64,000 bases of DNA. It comes from Caulobacter sp. NIBR1757. GTDB lineage: Bacteria > Pseudomonadota > Alphaproteobacteria > Caulobacterales > Caulobacteraceae. Position numbers and translations under genes: made by a program. The notes below the pieces were generated by a model that did not search any database, was not told the origin of the DNA, and saw only the letters and a program-made list of their open reading frames with translations. Where the stretch lies: contig NZ_CP115463.1 in the NCBI RefSeq assembly GCF_027912495.1, positions 2,255,501-2,319,500 of the forward strand, given 5' to 3'. Shown piece after piece: positions 27,882 through 36,023 of this stretch. The number at the start of each line of letters is the position of its first letter. Position 1 is the stretch's first letter.

Positions 27882-27920
27882 GCGCCGCTTCTATCCCGGC
27901 AAGCGCCGGTCCGGAAACGC

Positions 27921-27950
27921 AAAAGGCCCGGACCATTGCTGGTCCGGGCC
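27921..27950 (-). terminator. Rho-independent terminator of the phasin gene
   Basis: GGCCCGGACCA (27925-27935) and TGGTCCGGGCC (27940-27950) form a perfect 11-bp stem with a TTGC loop. On the minus strand it is followed by TTTTGCGTTT and lies 28 bp after the phasin stop codon. Confidence 0.85.
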
Positions 27951-27977
27951 CTCACGATCTGGTGAGCAGATGAAAGC

Positions 27978-28412
27978 TTACTTCACCGACTGCAGCTTCT
28001 CGACGGTCGCGGTGACGCGTTCGTTGAGTGGCTTCATGCTGTCCTTGACGGCGGCGGCGACGGTTTCACCCATCTTGCCGACTTGCGCCATGTAGAGCTC
28101 CATGGCGCTCTTGGCCCAGGTCGTCTGCAGCTCGACGGCTTCCTGCACGCTTTTGGCGCCCGACAGGGCCTTGGCGGCGGCGACCTGGTTTTCCACGGCG
28201 GTCTTGGAATAGGCCATGTACTGCGCGCCCAGCGACTCGGCGCCCTTGGTGGCGGCGGTCACCGAGGCGACGACGGCTTCGAGGTTCTTCTTGGAGTGGG
28301 CGTTCAGCTCGTTCAGGCCGGCCAGGTTCTTCTCAACCTGGTCCTTGAAGGCTTGGTTGCCGGCGACGGTGAACTGCTCGACGGTGGCTTTGAAGGTTTC
28401 GGCGGCGGCCAT
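27978..28412 (-). CDS. Phasin family protein (polyhydroxyalkanoate granule surface)
   Basis: A 144-residue, almost entirely helical protein, rich in Ala, Lys, Glu and Gln: FKATVEQFTVAGNQAFKDQV, HSKKNLEAVVASVTAATKGA and ELQTTWAKSAMELYMAQVGK, the phasin pattern. Phasins coat PHA granules and control their size. ATG 28412 follows AAGGAG at the right distance; the upstream extension to 28460 is not needed. Two TGCA-type palindromes that match the PhaR operator lie 80-120 bp upstream. Confidence 0.9.
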   Translation of the reverse strand: MAAAETFKATVEQFTVAGNQAFKDQVEKNLAGLNELNAHSKKNLEAVVASVTAATKGAESLGAQYMAYSKTAVENQVAAAKALSGAKSVQEAVELQTTWAKSAMELYMAQVGKMGETVAAAVKDSMKPLNERVTATVEKLQSVK

Positions 28413-28490
28413 GGGAGGCTCCTTGAAAGGGCTTGGCGGTGATCTGGATCGCCGAGGCATGGGGAGGTTCGGCGCACCGGTGTTTTCTCA

Positions 28491-28532
28491 TGCTGCACTG
28501 CAGCAGTCAACGGTTTATTGTGCAGTGCACAA
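28491..28532 (-). promoter_or_regulatory. Candidate PhaR operators upstream of the phasin gene
   Basis: TGCTGCACTGCAGCA (28491-28505) and TTGTGCAGTGCACAA (28518-28532) are perfect 15-bp palindromes with a single central base, 27 bp apart centre to centre. The first contains CTGC-N3-GCAG, the sequence described for the PHA-responsive repressor PhaR, and it lies in front of a phasin gene. Confidence 0.65.
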
Positions 28533-28692
28533 TGACGCTCCCGTGAACAAAAAATGTCGGCATTTCAGGCGACTGCGGCTTTTTCGCTCAAGAGGTGTTT
28601 ACTTTGGCGTAAGGCGTAGTCGTGCATGTTATGGTGCAGTCGCCACCGAAAGGGGGGTGGCGTAACCCAATTGATTCATCGACGGACGCAGC

Positions 28693-30039
28693 ATGTACCA
28701 GCCCGCCCGCCGCGTAGTGTTCGCAGCTTTCGCCACCGTCGCGATGGTTTTCGCACCGATCGTTAACGGTCTGGCGACCGCCCAGGTTCCCTACGCGCAG
28801 CTTCAGTCGGCCCCGCGCGCCAATCCCGCCGCGCAACCCAAGTACGCCGCTGTCGTGGTGGACGCCAATTCCGGCGAGGTGCTCTACGCCAAACGGGCCG
28901 ACAGCCCGCGCTACCCCGCCTCCATCACCAAGGTGATGACCCTCTACCTAGCCTTCGAGGCGATCAACGAGGGCCGGCTGAAACCGACCGACCTGATCAC
29001 CGTCTCGGCCAAGGCCGCCGCCCAGCCGCCGACCAAGCTGGGCCTCTCGGCTGGCGACGTGATCACCGTCGACGACGCCATGAAGGCCCTGGCCGTCAAG
29101 TCCGCCAACGACATGGCCGTCGCCCTCGCCGAGCACATGGCGGGCGGCTCCGAAGCCAAGTTCGCCGCCCTGATGACCCTGCGGGCCCAGGAACTGGGCA
29201 TGCTCAACACCCGGTTCGTCAACGCCTCGGGTCTGCCCGACAGCCGCCAGGTGTCCAGCGCCCGCGACATCGCCATCATGTCCCGCGCCGTGATGCGCGA
29301 CTATCCGCAGTACTACAGCCTGTTCAACCTGCGCTCCTTCACCTACCGGGGCGTCACCATGAACAACCACAACCGGCTGCTCTTCCGCATGCCGGGCGTG
29401 GATGGCCTGAAGACCGGCTACACCAACGCCTCGGGCTACAACCTCGCCGCCTCGGGCGTGCAGGATGGCCGCCGGCTGATCGTCGTCATGCTCGGCGGCA
29501 CCTCCAACGCCGCCCGCGACAACCATGTGCAGGAACTGCTGACCACCGGCTTCGACGTCATGCGCCGCCGCGACCGCGGTGAACGCATCCTGGTCGCCCA
29601 GAGCCTGTTCGAGCCGCCGCCGGCCCCCGCGCCGCTGCAGTACGACGTCGCCCAGGGCGACAGCGGCGACCTGCCGCGCGCCTTCTTCACCAGCGGGCCT
29701 GATGCCGGCCCGGTGGAAGTGGTCAGCAGCATGAAGGCCATCGCCGATCCGCCGGTGAAGAAGGCGGTCGCCAAGGCGTCGCCGCCGAAGAAGGCCAAGG
29801 GCCAGTGGACGGTCCAGGCCGGCGCCTTCAAGAGCAAGGACCAGGCGAAGACGCAGCTGGGCACGATCAAGAAGCGCTTCGGCAAGGTCCTCGACGACGC
29901 CGAAGGCGTCATCGGCGGCAAGGTCGACGGCTTCTTCCGCGTCCGCTTCACCGGCCTCAGCGCCGATGACGCCCGCGCCGCCTGCAAAGCGCTCAGCGCT
30001 CGCAAGCAGTCCTGCATGGTGGTGGCGCCCGGCCGCTAA
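28693..30039 (+). CDS. D-alanyl-D-alanine carboxypeptidase with C-terminal SPOR domain
   Basis: A 448-residue periplasmic penicillin-binding protein of the DacA/DacF type. After a signal peptide (FAAFATVAMVFAPIVNGLATA), the active-site motifs are SITK (SxxK, near residue 77), SAND (SxN) and KTGYTN. It trims the pentapeptide of peptidoglycan. A Lys-rich linker (PVKKAVAKASPPKKAKG) leads to a SPOR domain (WTVQAGAFKSKDQAKTQLGT) that binds denuded glycan at the septum, so the enzyme is probably recruited to the division site. Fusion of this activity with SPOR is common in alphaproteobacteria. Confidence 0.92.
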   Translation: MYQPARRVVFAAFATVAMVFAPIVNGLATAQVPYAQLQSAPRANPAAQPKYAAVVVDANSGEVLYAKRADSPRYPASITKVMTLYLAFEAINEGRLKPTDLITVSAKAAAQPPTKLGLSAGDVITVDDAMKALAVKSANDMAVALAEHMAGGSEAKFAALMTLRAQELGMLNTRFVNASGLPDSRQVSSARDIAIMSRAVMRDYPQYYSLFNLRSFTYRGVTMNNHNRLLFRMPGVDGLKTGYTNASGYNLAASGVQDGRRLIVVMLGGTSNAARDNHVQELLTTGFDVMRRRDRGERILVAQSLFEPPPAPAPLQYDVAQGDSGDLPRAFFTSGPDAGPVEVVSSMKAIADPPVKKAVAKASPPKKAKGQWTVQAGAFKSKDQAKTQLGTIKKRFGKVLDDAEGVIGGKVDGFFRVRFTGLSADDARAACKALSARKQSCMVVAPGR

Positions 30040-30104
30040 CCGGCCGTCGCCGCCCGGCAACTGGACGGACCGCGCCGCGTTGCTCTCCTGAACAGGAGGC
30101 GAGC

Positions 30105-30347
30105 ATGCCCGCACAATGGCGCGTCCAGGTCTGGCTCGGCGAGGACACCGCGCCGCAAGCCTGCCTCCGCAATGTGAAGATCACCGCCGAGACTGAAGCC
30201 GAGGCCCTGGCCATCGCCGCCCGCCAGGCGGCGGAAGAGGCCGACGGCGAGACCCTCAACGACGGCCAGGAAGAGGTCTTCTCCCGCACCGAGGTGGCCA
30301 GCGGCGCGGTCGAGCATGGTTCGACGGCGGGCGACTCCAAGGCCTGA
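30105..30347 (+). CDS. Small acidic protein, unknown function
   Basis: An 80-residue protein: WRVQVWLGEDTAPQACLRNV, KITAETEAEALAIAARQAAE and a Glu/Asp-rich tail. AGGAGG lies at the right distance before ATG 30105. No recognised family; the first part resembles a short beta-beta-alpha fold. It sits between the carboxypeptidase and transporter genes on the same strand, 65 bp and 56 bp from them. Confidence 0.7.
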   Translation: MPAQWRVQVWLGEDTAPQACLRNVKITAETEAEALAIAARQAAEEADGETLNDGQEEVFSRTEVASGAVEHGSTAGDSKA

Positions 30348-30403
30348 TCCCCGCATTCCCGTTCCTCTCCGGTTGCGGTAACAGTCCGCACGGGGAGAGA
30401 ACC

Positions 30404-31657
30404 ATGCAACAGATCCTGATCGGCCTTGCCGGCATCCTGCTGATCCTGGCGGTGGCCTTCGCCCTGTCGCGTGGCCGTCGGCGTATCAACCTCCGCATCG
30501 TCGCCAGCGCCTTCGCCCTGCAGGCGGCCATCGCCGTCTTCGTCCTCTACCTGCCTGCCGGCCGCGCCACCATGGCGGCGGCGGCGCATGGGGTGGAGGG
30601 ACTGCTGGGCTACAGCAAGGTCGGCATCAACATGGTGTTCGGCGGCCTGACCGAGGTGAACGGCATCGGCAGTTTCGCCATCAACGTCCTACCGATCATC
30701 ATCTTCTTCTCGGCCCTGGTCTCGATCCTCTACTACCTCGGCATCATGCAGCGGGTGGTGACGTGGGGCGGCGGGGCCCTGCGCTGGCTGCTCGGCGTCG
30801 ATCGGGTCGAGGGCCTCTATGCCGCCGCCAACGTCCTGGTCGGCCAGTCGGAGTCGCCCCTGGTCGTGCGCGGCTACCTGCGGTCCCTGACCGACGCCCA
30901 GATCTTCGCCCTGATGGTCACCGGCATGGCCGGGGTGGCCGGCTCCATCCTCGCCGCCTATGCCCAGATGGGCGTGCGCACCGAATACCTTTTGGCTGCC
31001 GCCTTCATGTCCGCCCCGGGCGGCCTGCTGATGGCCAAGATCATCATGCCGGACGAAAAGGCCCCGCCGCCCGCGGAAGCCGACGAAGACGTCCAGGCCA
31101 TCGCCGCCATCACCCCGGACGAGCACGAGGAAGAACGCCCGGCCAACATCATCATGGCCGCCTTCAACGGCGCCTCGGACGGTGTGCAGCTGGCCGTCGC
31201 CGTCGGCGCCATGCTGATCGTCTTCGTCGCCCTGATCGCCATGGCCAACGGCATCCTCGGCGCCGTCGGCGGCCTGTTCGGCCACCCCGACCTCAGCTTC
31301 CAGCAGATCCTCGGCTACGTCTTCGCCCCCGTCATGTTCATGCTCAACGTGCCCTGGGAAGAGGCCCGCAAGGCCGGCGAGCTGTTCGGCGAAAAGCTGA
31401 TCCTCAACGAGTTCGTCGCCTATCTCCACTTCGGCCAGGTCAAGGACTCCCTGTCGCCCCACACCCAGGCGGTGGTCACCTTCGCCCTCTGCGGTTTCGC
31501 CAACATCAGCTCCATCGCCATCCAGATGGGCGTGCTTGGCGGCCTCGTCCCGGAAAAGCGCCCGACCATCGCCCGCCTCGGCATCCTCGCCGTGCTGGCC
31601 GGCTCGCTGGCCAACCTGATGAGCGCGGCTTTGGCAGGCCTGTTGCTGGCGGGGTGA
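30404..31657 (+). CDS. CNT-family nucleoside transporter (NupC type)
   Basis: A 417-residue integral membrane protein with about ten hydrophobic segments. Signatures are IGSFAINVLPIIIFFSALVS, AANVLVGQSESPLVVRGYL with the substrate/cation site GQSESPL, GMAGVAGSILAAYAQMGV, SAPGGLLMAKIIMPD, and LNEFVAYLHFGQVKDSLSP. It takes up nucleosides with protons or sodium. GGGGAGAG precedes ATG 30404. Length and motif order are normal. Confidence 0.92.
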   Translation: MQQILIGLAGILLILAVAFALSRGRRRINLRIVASAFALQAAIAVFVLYLPAGRATMAAAAHGVEGLLGYSKVGINMVFGGLTEVNGIGSFAINVLPIIIFFSALVSILYYLGIMQRVVTWGGGALRWLLGVDRVEGLYAAANVLVGQSESPLVVRGYLRSLTDAQIFALMVTGMAGVAGSILAAYAQMGVRTEYLLAAAFMSAPGGLLMAKIIMPDEKAPPPAEADEDVQAIAAITPDEHEEERPANIIMAAFNGASDGVQLAVAVGAMLIVFVALIAMANGILGAVGGLFGHPDLSFQQILGYVFAPVMFMLNVPWEEARKAGELFGEKLILNEFVAYLHFGQVKDSLSPHTQAVVTFALCGFANISSIAIQMGVLGGLVPEKRPTIARLGILAVLAGSLANLMSAALAGLLLAG

Positions 31658-31660
31658 GAC

Positions 31661-33451
31661 TTAGGCTGGCCGGCAGGTTCCGCGCGCCTTGTCCCGGCGC
31701 TCGACGGCCGCCAGCCAGCTGGTGATCTGCCACTCGGCCCTTTCCTTGGCCTGATCGCTCCAACCATCCAGGGTGTGCCCTCCGGAATCGTCGGAGATAG
31801 CTACGCCACATCCGCCCCGGCGCTTGAGCTCACCGAGCCACGCCTGGCCCAAGACCCTCGGAGTTACGGTGTCCCTCCCCCCCATGATGACCAGAACGGG
31901 CGTTGTGGGGGACGCATCCCACGCGGGCAGGCCGAGGGATCCGAGTTCACATTTGCCGTCGGCGCGTCGCTCTCCGAACAGGCGCCGCAGCTTGATCCCG
32001 CTGTCGCAACTGAACGGTTGAGTGACCAGGGGACTATCGAGAACGATGAAGTCGAGTTGCGGGCCGCTGTTCATTGCCGCCGACACACCGGCGACCGACC
32101 CCAGGCTGGTTCCGTAGAATCCTATCAACGTCCACCCCATGCCGGCGGACCAGCGCGCGGCTTCGTCCAAGGCTTGCCGGATCACGCGTGAGGGTTGTCC
32201 ATCCGCCCGCAGGTAAAGGTCTTCGCCATGGCCGCTTGCTCCCGGATAGTCCACCGCGAGGACGGCATAGCCCTGGAGCGCCATCCGCCGGGTAGGTCCG
32301 TGACTAATGACGCCCAGGTTGGAGCCCGGCCCCCCCTGAAAATAGATGACAAGTCCGCGTTCGGGCCTATGACCGGGACGGTACAGCCGGCCCGACAGGC
32401 CACCGGGCAGGGTGACGGGACGGGCAGAGGCGATGACGCAGTCACCCACGACCTCCTGCGCCGTTCGGCAGGCCCTCGTCTTGAGCGAACAGACGCGAAG
32501 CCACCAGCCCCCATTGGGACTGCTGAAGATGATAGCCGCCGTCTGCCGCGCGGCGGGGCCAATCGCCATGCGGCTGATTTCAGAGGAAGGATCGCGCCGA
32601 CGATCCGCAGCGATGATCGCTTCCAGGCCAAGCGCCTCCCTGCGAGGCAGTCCTTCCACATGGTCGAGCGAGTGAAAACCGGCCGGTCGCCCGCTGACGT
32701 CGATCAGTCTCCAGGGACCTGGTCCCTTTGGACCCCGAACAGCGGCCGTCTTATCCCCGGTCGTTATGAGGCCGCCGTTGTCGCCAAGGGTCGAGGACCA
32801 GATCTCAAGCTCTGAACCGGCTGCGTTCGGTGTGATCCGGGGCTGGGCAGGCGTGTCGGTAAAGCCACGGTCAAAGATGTGCCGTGGAAGCGGGCGCGGA
32901 GGCCGCAGGGGATCGATGAATTCAATCCTGTAGCCGCCGTCCGCGAAGGCAAGCCGGCCCACGATCGCACCGTCGCGGTTCAGGTACTCGGCCTCGACGG
33001 CGTCGGTAACCGGACGATTCGATCGGGGCAGGCCGGCGAAGATTGCGCCCGTCACGACCGGCGGAAGCACCGTCGAATCAAAACCACCGACGCCTTTCCG
33101 GGTCAACTCCCACTCGCCGTCGACGGTCTCCAGGACCATCCAATGCGATGCTGTCTGGGCAAAGAGGGCATGCCCGTCCGACCGCCAGACGATCTGTCGG
33201 CCACCGCCCGGAACGCGAAACGGCCGAGCGCAACGCGCTGGCTGCGCCGTCATGAGGCACCGTCGGCTGAAGACCTGCACGGCCAGATCACGAGCCGGAC
33301 CGTTCTCGGAAGGATTGACCCCGAGGATCAGGGATCCGTCGGGGCCAAAGTTGAGAAGGCTGTCGCCGGACCTCGCCGAAGCCCATGCGTTGCCGGCGGC
33401 GATGAACCCCAGGATCGCGATGATCCCGGCCAGGGCGCGAGGTGACAGCAT
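31661..33451 (-). CDS. Secreted alpha/beta-hydrolase (prolyl-oligopeptidase-like), substrate unknown
   Basis: A 596-residue protein with a signal peptide (LAGIIAILGFIAAGNAWA). The N-terminal 370 residues are beta-rich and may be a degenerate propeller; the C-terminal hydrolase domain has the oxyanion-side YFQGGPGSNLG, the nucleophile motif GFYGTSLGSVAG (Gly-x-Ser-x-Gly), the acid in MGGRDTVTP and the His in SGGHTLDGW. The arrangement resembles S9 peptidases. Codon usage is visibly less GC3-biased than in neighbours, suggesting acquisition. It is convergent with the nucleoside transporter and follows a small unknown gene on the same strand. Confidence 0.8.
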   Translation of the reverse strand: MLSPRALAGIIAILGFIAAGNAWASARSGDSLLNFGPDGSLILGVNPSENGPARDLAVQVFSRRCLMTAQPARCARPFRVPGGGRQIVWRSDGHALFAQTASHWMVLETVDGEWELTRKGVGGFDSTVLPPVVTGAIFAGLPRSNRPVTDAVEAEYLNRDGAIVGRLAFADGGYRIEFIDPLRPPRPLPRHIFDRGFTDTPAQPRITPNAAGSELEIWSSTLGDNGGLITTGDKTAAVRGPKGPGPWRLIDVSGRPAGFHSLDHVEGLPRREALGLEAIIAADRRRDPSSEISRMAIGPAARQTAAIIFSSPNGGWWLRVCSLKTRACRTAQEVVGDCVIASARPVTLPGGLSGRLYRPGHRPERGLVIYFQGGPGSNLGVISHGPTRRMALQGYAVLAVDYPGASGHGEDLYLRADGQPSRVIRQALDEAARWSAGMGWTLIGFYGTSLGSVAGVSAAMNSGPQLDFIVLDSPLVTQPFSCDSGIKLRRLFGERRADGKCELGSLGLPAWDASPTTPVLVIMGGRDTVTPRVLGQAWLGELKRRGGCGVAISDDSGGHTLDGWSDQAKERAEWQITSWLAAVERRDKARGTCRPA

Positions 33452-33475
33452 GGCAGTCTTGCGGGTCCGGCTTTC

Positions 33476-33907
33476 TTACATCAGGGGACCAAGATCGATC
33501 CGCCGATCATACAGGTTGTCGCCATTTGAATCGACGAAGACCGAGTACCGCGTCGTGCCGTTGTGAGCGCGCCCGCCGACCCAGAACTCCTCGAAAGCGT
33601 CGCCGTCCGTGTTGATGCCTTCGGCCTTGAAGTATTGTCCTGGCGGGTTGGCGGTGGCCGCGATGCCGCTGCCGGCCTGGGTGAGATTTTCAATCCCCGC
33701 CAGCGTGGCCTCAACGAGCGCAGACAGCGACGTCGCGGCGTCGTAGGCGGCCACTTCGTCGACGTAGATGTTGTCCAGCAGGGCGTTCTGGGCCTGGAGG
33801 TGATCGAAGAGCCCGATCATCTGACCGCCCGGCGTGTTGCCGATGATGATCACGCCATCAACGTCGCCGTCCAAGGATTGCGGCGGATCATACAGTACCC
33901 AGCTCAT
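33476..33907 (-). CDS. Unknown 143-residue protein upstream of the secreted hydrolase
   Basis: A 143-residue acidic protein, MSWVLYDPPQSLDGDVDGVI then GQMIGLFDHLQAQNALLDNI, ending in FVDSNGDNLYDRRIDLGPLM with a calcium-loop-like DSNGDN. No signal peptide and no recognised family. It shares the low codon bias of the hydrolase gene 24 bp downstream, so the two may form one acquired unit. Expression from the A/T-richer 33908-34037 gap is plausible. Confidence 0.6.
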   Translation of the reverse strand: MSWVLYDPPQSLDGDVDGVIIIGNTPGGQMIGLFDHLQAQNALLDNIYVDEVAAYDAATSLSALVEATLAGIENLTQAGSGIAATANPPGQYFKAEGINTDGDAFEEFWVGGRAHNGTTRYSVFVDSNGDNLYDRRIDLGPLM

Positions 33908-34037
33908 TTCTCACTTCTGATTGTCCGAAAGTGGACCGCCCGGAAAGATTGCCACCTCTTTCTGAGAAATCAAGCCACGGGTGTATTAAAGCATATACAA
34001 TCGAAAGAAGAGTCGCGGCCGCGATAGCCCCATGGGC

Positions 34038-34886
34038 TCAGGTCAGGAGCCCCAGCCGCTTCCCTATGATCCGGTCCATCGTCCGGCGCGGCATCACCTC
34101 GGTCAGGAACACCTCGAACGGCGTCGGCGACACCACATAGCGGTGCTTCGGCCTGGCCACCGTCAGCGCCTTGAAGATCGCCTCGCCGATGGCTTCCGGC
34201 GGCAGGCCGTTCTTGCCGAGGGTCAGCATGTAGGCCTTGATCCGGGTCAGGGCCGGTCCGTAGATCGTCGCCGCATAGGGCCCGGTGTCGACCTCATCGG
34301 CCTTGTCCCAGATCGGCGTCGCCACCGCGCCCGGCGCCACGACGATCACATCGATCCCGTGGATCAGCAGTTCCCGCCGCAGGCTCTCCGACAGGCCCTC
34401 GAGCGCGAACTTCGAGGCGCTGTAGGGGCCCATGAACGGGGAGGCGTTGCGACCGCCGACCGAGCTGATGTTGACCACCCGACCCTTGGGCCCGGTCAAG
34501 CCGGCCTCGGCCCCGAGCAGCGGCCCGAACGCCTGGGTGGCGATGACCACGCCGGTGACGTTGACCTCCAGCTGCTGGCGGAAGTCCTCGACCGGCAGGT
34601 GGAGCAGGGGCCCCGCCACCGCGATCCCCGCATTGTTGACCAGCCCGGCCAGCGTCTGGCCGTTCAGCGCCTGGCGCACGGTTTCGGCAGCGGCCTTGGC
34701 GCCGGCCGCATCGGTGACGTCGAAGATCAGCGGCGTGAAGGCATCGCCGAATTCCTGTTTCAGCCGGTCGGCGTCGGCCTGCTTGCGCACGCTGCCGAAG
34801 ACGTGGAAGCCCTGGCCGGTCAGCACCTTGACGGCGCCCCAGCCTATGCCTGTGGAGACGCCGGTGACGACGACGCTGCGTTTCAT
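34038..34886 (-). CDS. Short-chain dehydrogenase/reductase
   Basis: A 282-residue classical SDR: TGVSTGIGWGAVKVL (dinucleotide-binding TGxxxGIG), LVNNAGIAVAGPL (NNAG), the catalytic Ser in NISSVGGRNASPF and YSASKFALEG (YxxxK). The Arg after the first strand (GSVRKQ) suggests NADP(H). The C-terminus is somewhat extended. Substrate not predictable. Confidence 0.88.
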   Translation of the reverse strand: MKRSVVVTGVSTGIGWGAVKVLTGQGFHVFGSVRKQADADRLKQEFGDAFTPLIFDVTDAAGAKAAAETVRQALNGQTLAGLVNNAGIAVAGPLLHLPVEDFRQQLEVNVTGVVIATQAFGPLLGAEAGLTGPKGRVVNISSVGGRNASPFMGPYSASKFALEGLSESLRRELLIHGIDVIVVAPGAVATPIWDKADEVDTGPYAATIYGPALTRIKAYMLTLGKNGLPPEAIGEAIFKALTVARPKHRYVVSPTPFEVFLTEVMPRRTMDRIIGKRLGLLT

Positions 34887-34971
34887 GATTTAGCCCCTGG
34901 CCCCGATCATCCGTCGATGGACTTGATCAGAGCTAGAGACCAGCACGGTGGTCCGCAAGACCACGGGTCGT

Positions 34972-35910
34972 TCAATCCAGGCAGCACTTCTTGTATTTCC
35001 TACCGCTGCCGCAAGGGCAGGGGTCGTTGCGGCCGACATTCCGGAACGGGTTGATGACCGGCTCTCCGATGATCGGCGCCCGCCAGAAATCCTCATCCTG
35101 GGAATAGGGGAAGCCCCCATCGTCCTCCGTGAATTCCTGGAACGGCTCCAGCGCCACCAGGACATCCTCGATATACCCCAGACGAGCGCGCCGGAACGGC
35201 TCCAGATCCTTTGGCTTGGCGATCGCATGTTTCAGGTCGCGCGCGATTTCGTCCCAGCCGGCAACCGTCTGAAGCATCTCGTCAGCCTGCCAGACCCGCT
35301 TGGCGGCGGGCTCCAGCTTCTCGATACCCAGCAATGAAATTGCTTCAACCCAGGCGTACCAGCAGTGATCCCCCACGACGGGACCATCCGCCGCAAAGGC
35401 TTCGAGAAAGGCGACCATCTCGGCACGGTCGATCATCCCACTCCAGGTCAGGAAGGTGGCGGCGCCGAGCAGCGAGTCACGAACATATTCGTCAAGCCTG
35501 AAGTCTCGTATGGCGGTGAACAGGGCGTGCTGGTCGCCGTCGAACACCCCCGCGACAATACCGCTGAGAGTCTCGGTTGCGGCGTCCCCAAGCTCTTCCT
35601 CGACGACTTCCGCATCCGAGGCGAGGAACCGAAGGAGCGGCTTGAAGGCCCGCTGCTCACGTTGTCCGCCCAGGATATGCAGGGCGCGAAAGAAGAACCG
35701 GCTGGCCTCCCTGCTCGGGAGGGGCCCCTCGGCCGCCGCCTCGACCGCCGCCAGCAGCGCCGGCGCCGCCTCTTCGCTGCGGACGCAGCACATGCCGACG
35801 GCCACCGCCGGCAATTCAATCTCGTTCGCCAGGGCGTCGAGATAGACTTCTATCGGGGCCAGGTCGTCCGCCTCGATCCCGAGCGCCGCCGCCGCCTGCT
35901 GCCGATCCAT
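34972..35910 (-). CDS. DUF1186 protein with C-terminal SEC-C zinc motif
   Basis: A 312-residue, mainly helical protein resembling DUF1186 (helical repeats such as [56 protein letters not shown]), ending in a perfect SEC-C motif [18 protein letters not shown], which binds zinc and is shared with SecA. It probably binds a protein or nucleic-acid partner; function unknown. ATG 35910 is chosen over TTG 35931 and GTG 35922. Confidence 0.85.
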   Translation of the reverse strand: MDRQQAAAALGIEADDLAPIEVYLDALANEIELPAVAVGMCCVRSEEAAPALLAAVEAAAEGPLPSREASRFFFRALHILGGQREQRAFKPLLRFLASDAEVVEEELGDAATETLSGIVAGVFDGDQHALFTAIRDFRLDEYVRDSLLGAATFLTWSGMIDRAEMVAFLEAFAADGPVVGDHCWYAWVEAISLLGIEKLEPAAKRVWQADEMLQTVAGWDEIARDLKHAIAKPKDLEPFRRARLGYIEDVLVALEPFQEFTEDDGGFPYSQDEDFWRAPIIGEPVINPFRNVGRNDPCPCGSGRKYKKCCLD

Positions 35911-35934
35911 GCCGTTTTCCACCGACCTCAAAGG

Positions 35935-35964
35935 AAAAGCCCGGCCGCCGTGAGGTGACCGGGC
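35935..35964 (-). terminator. Possible intrinsic terminator of clpA
   Basis: GCCCGG (35939-35944) and CCGGGC (35959-35964) form a 6-bp stem with a 14-nt loop; on the minus strand TTTTCC follows. It lies about 60 bp after the clpA stop and directly before the DUF1186 gene. Confidence 0.5.
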
Positions 35965-36023
35965 CAGACCTTATCGCAGCGAATCGAACCTTCCCATCCC
36001 GTTGGGGCGGGGCGGTCCAGCCG

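Noticed and set aside
31661..33907. Possible lasso-peptide cluster
   Set aside because: No precursor, B1/B2 protease, cyclase or TonB-receptor genes lie nearby; only the hydrolase recalls the isopeptidases.
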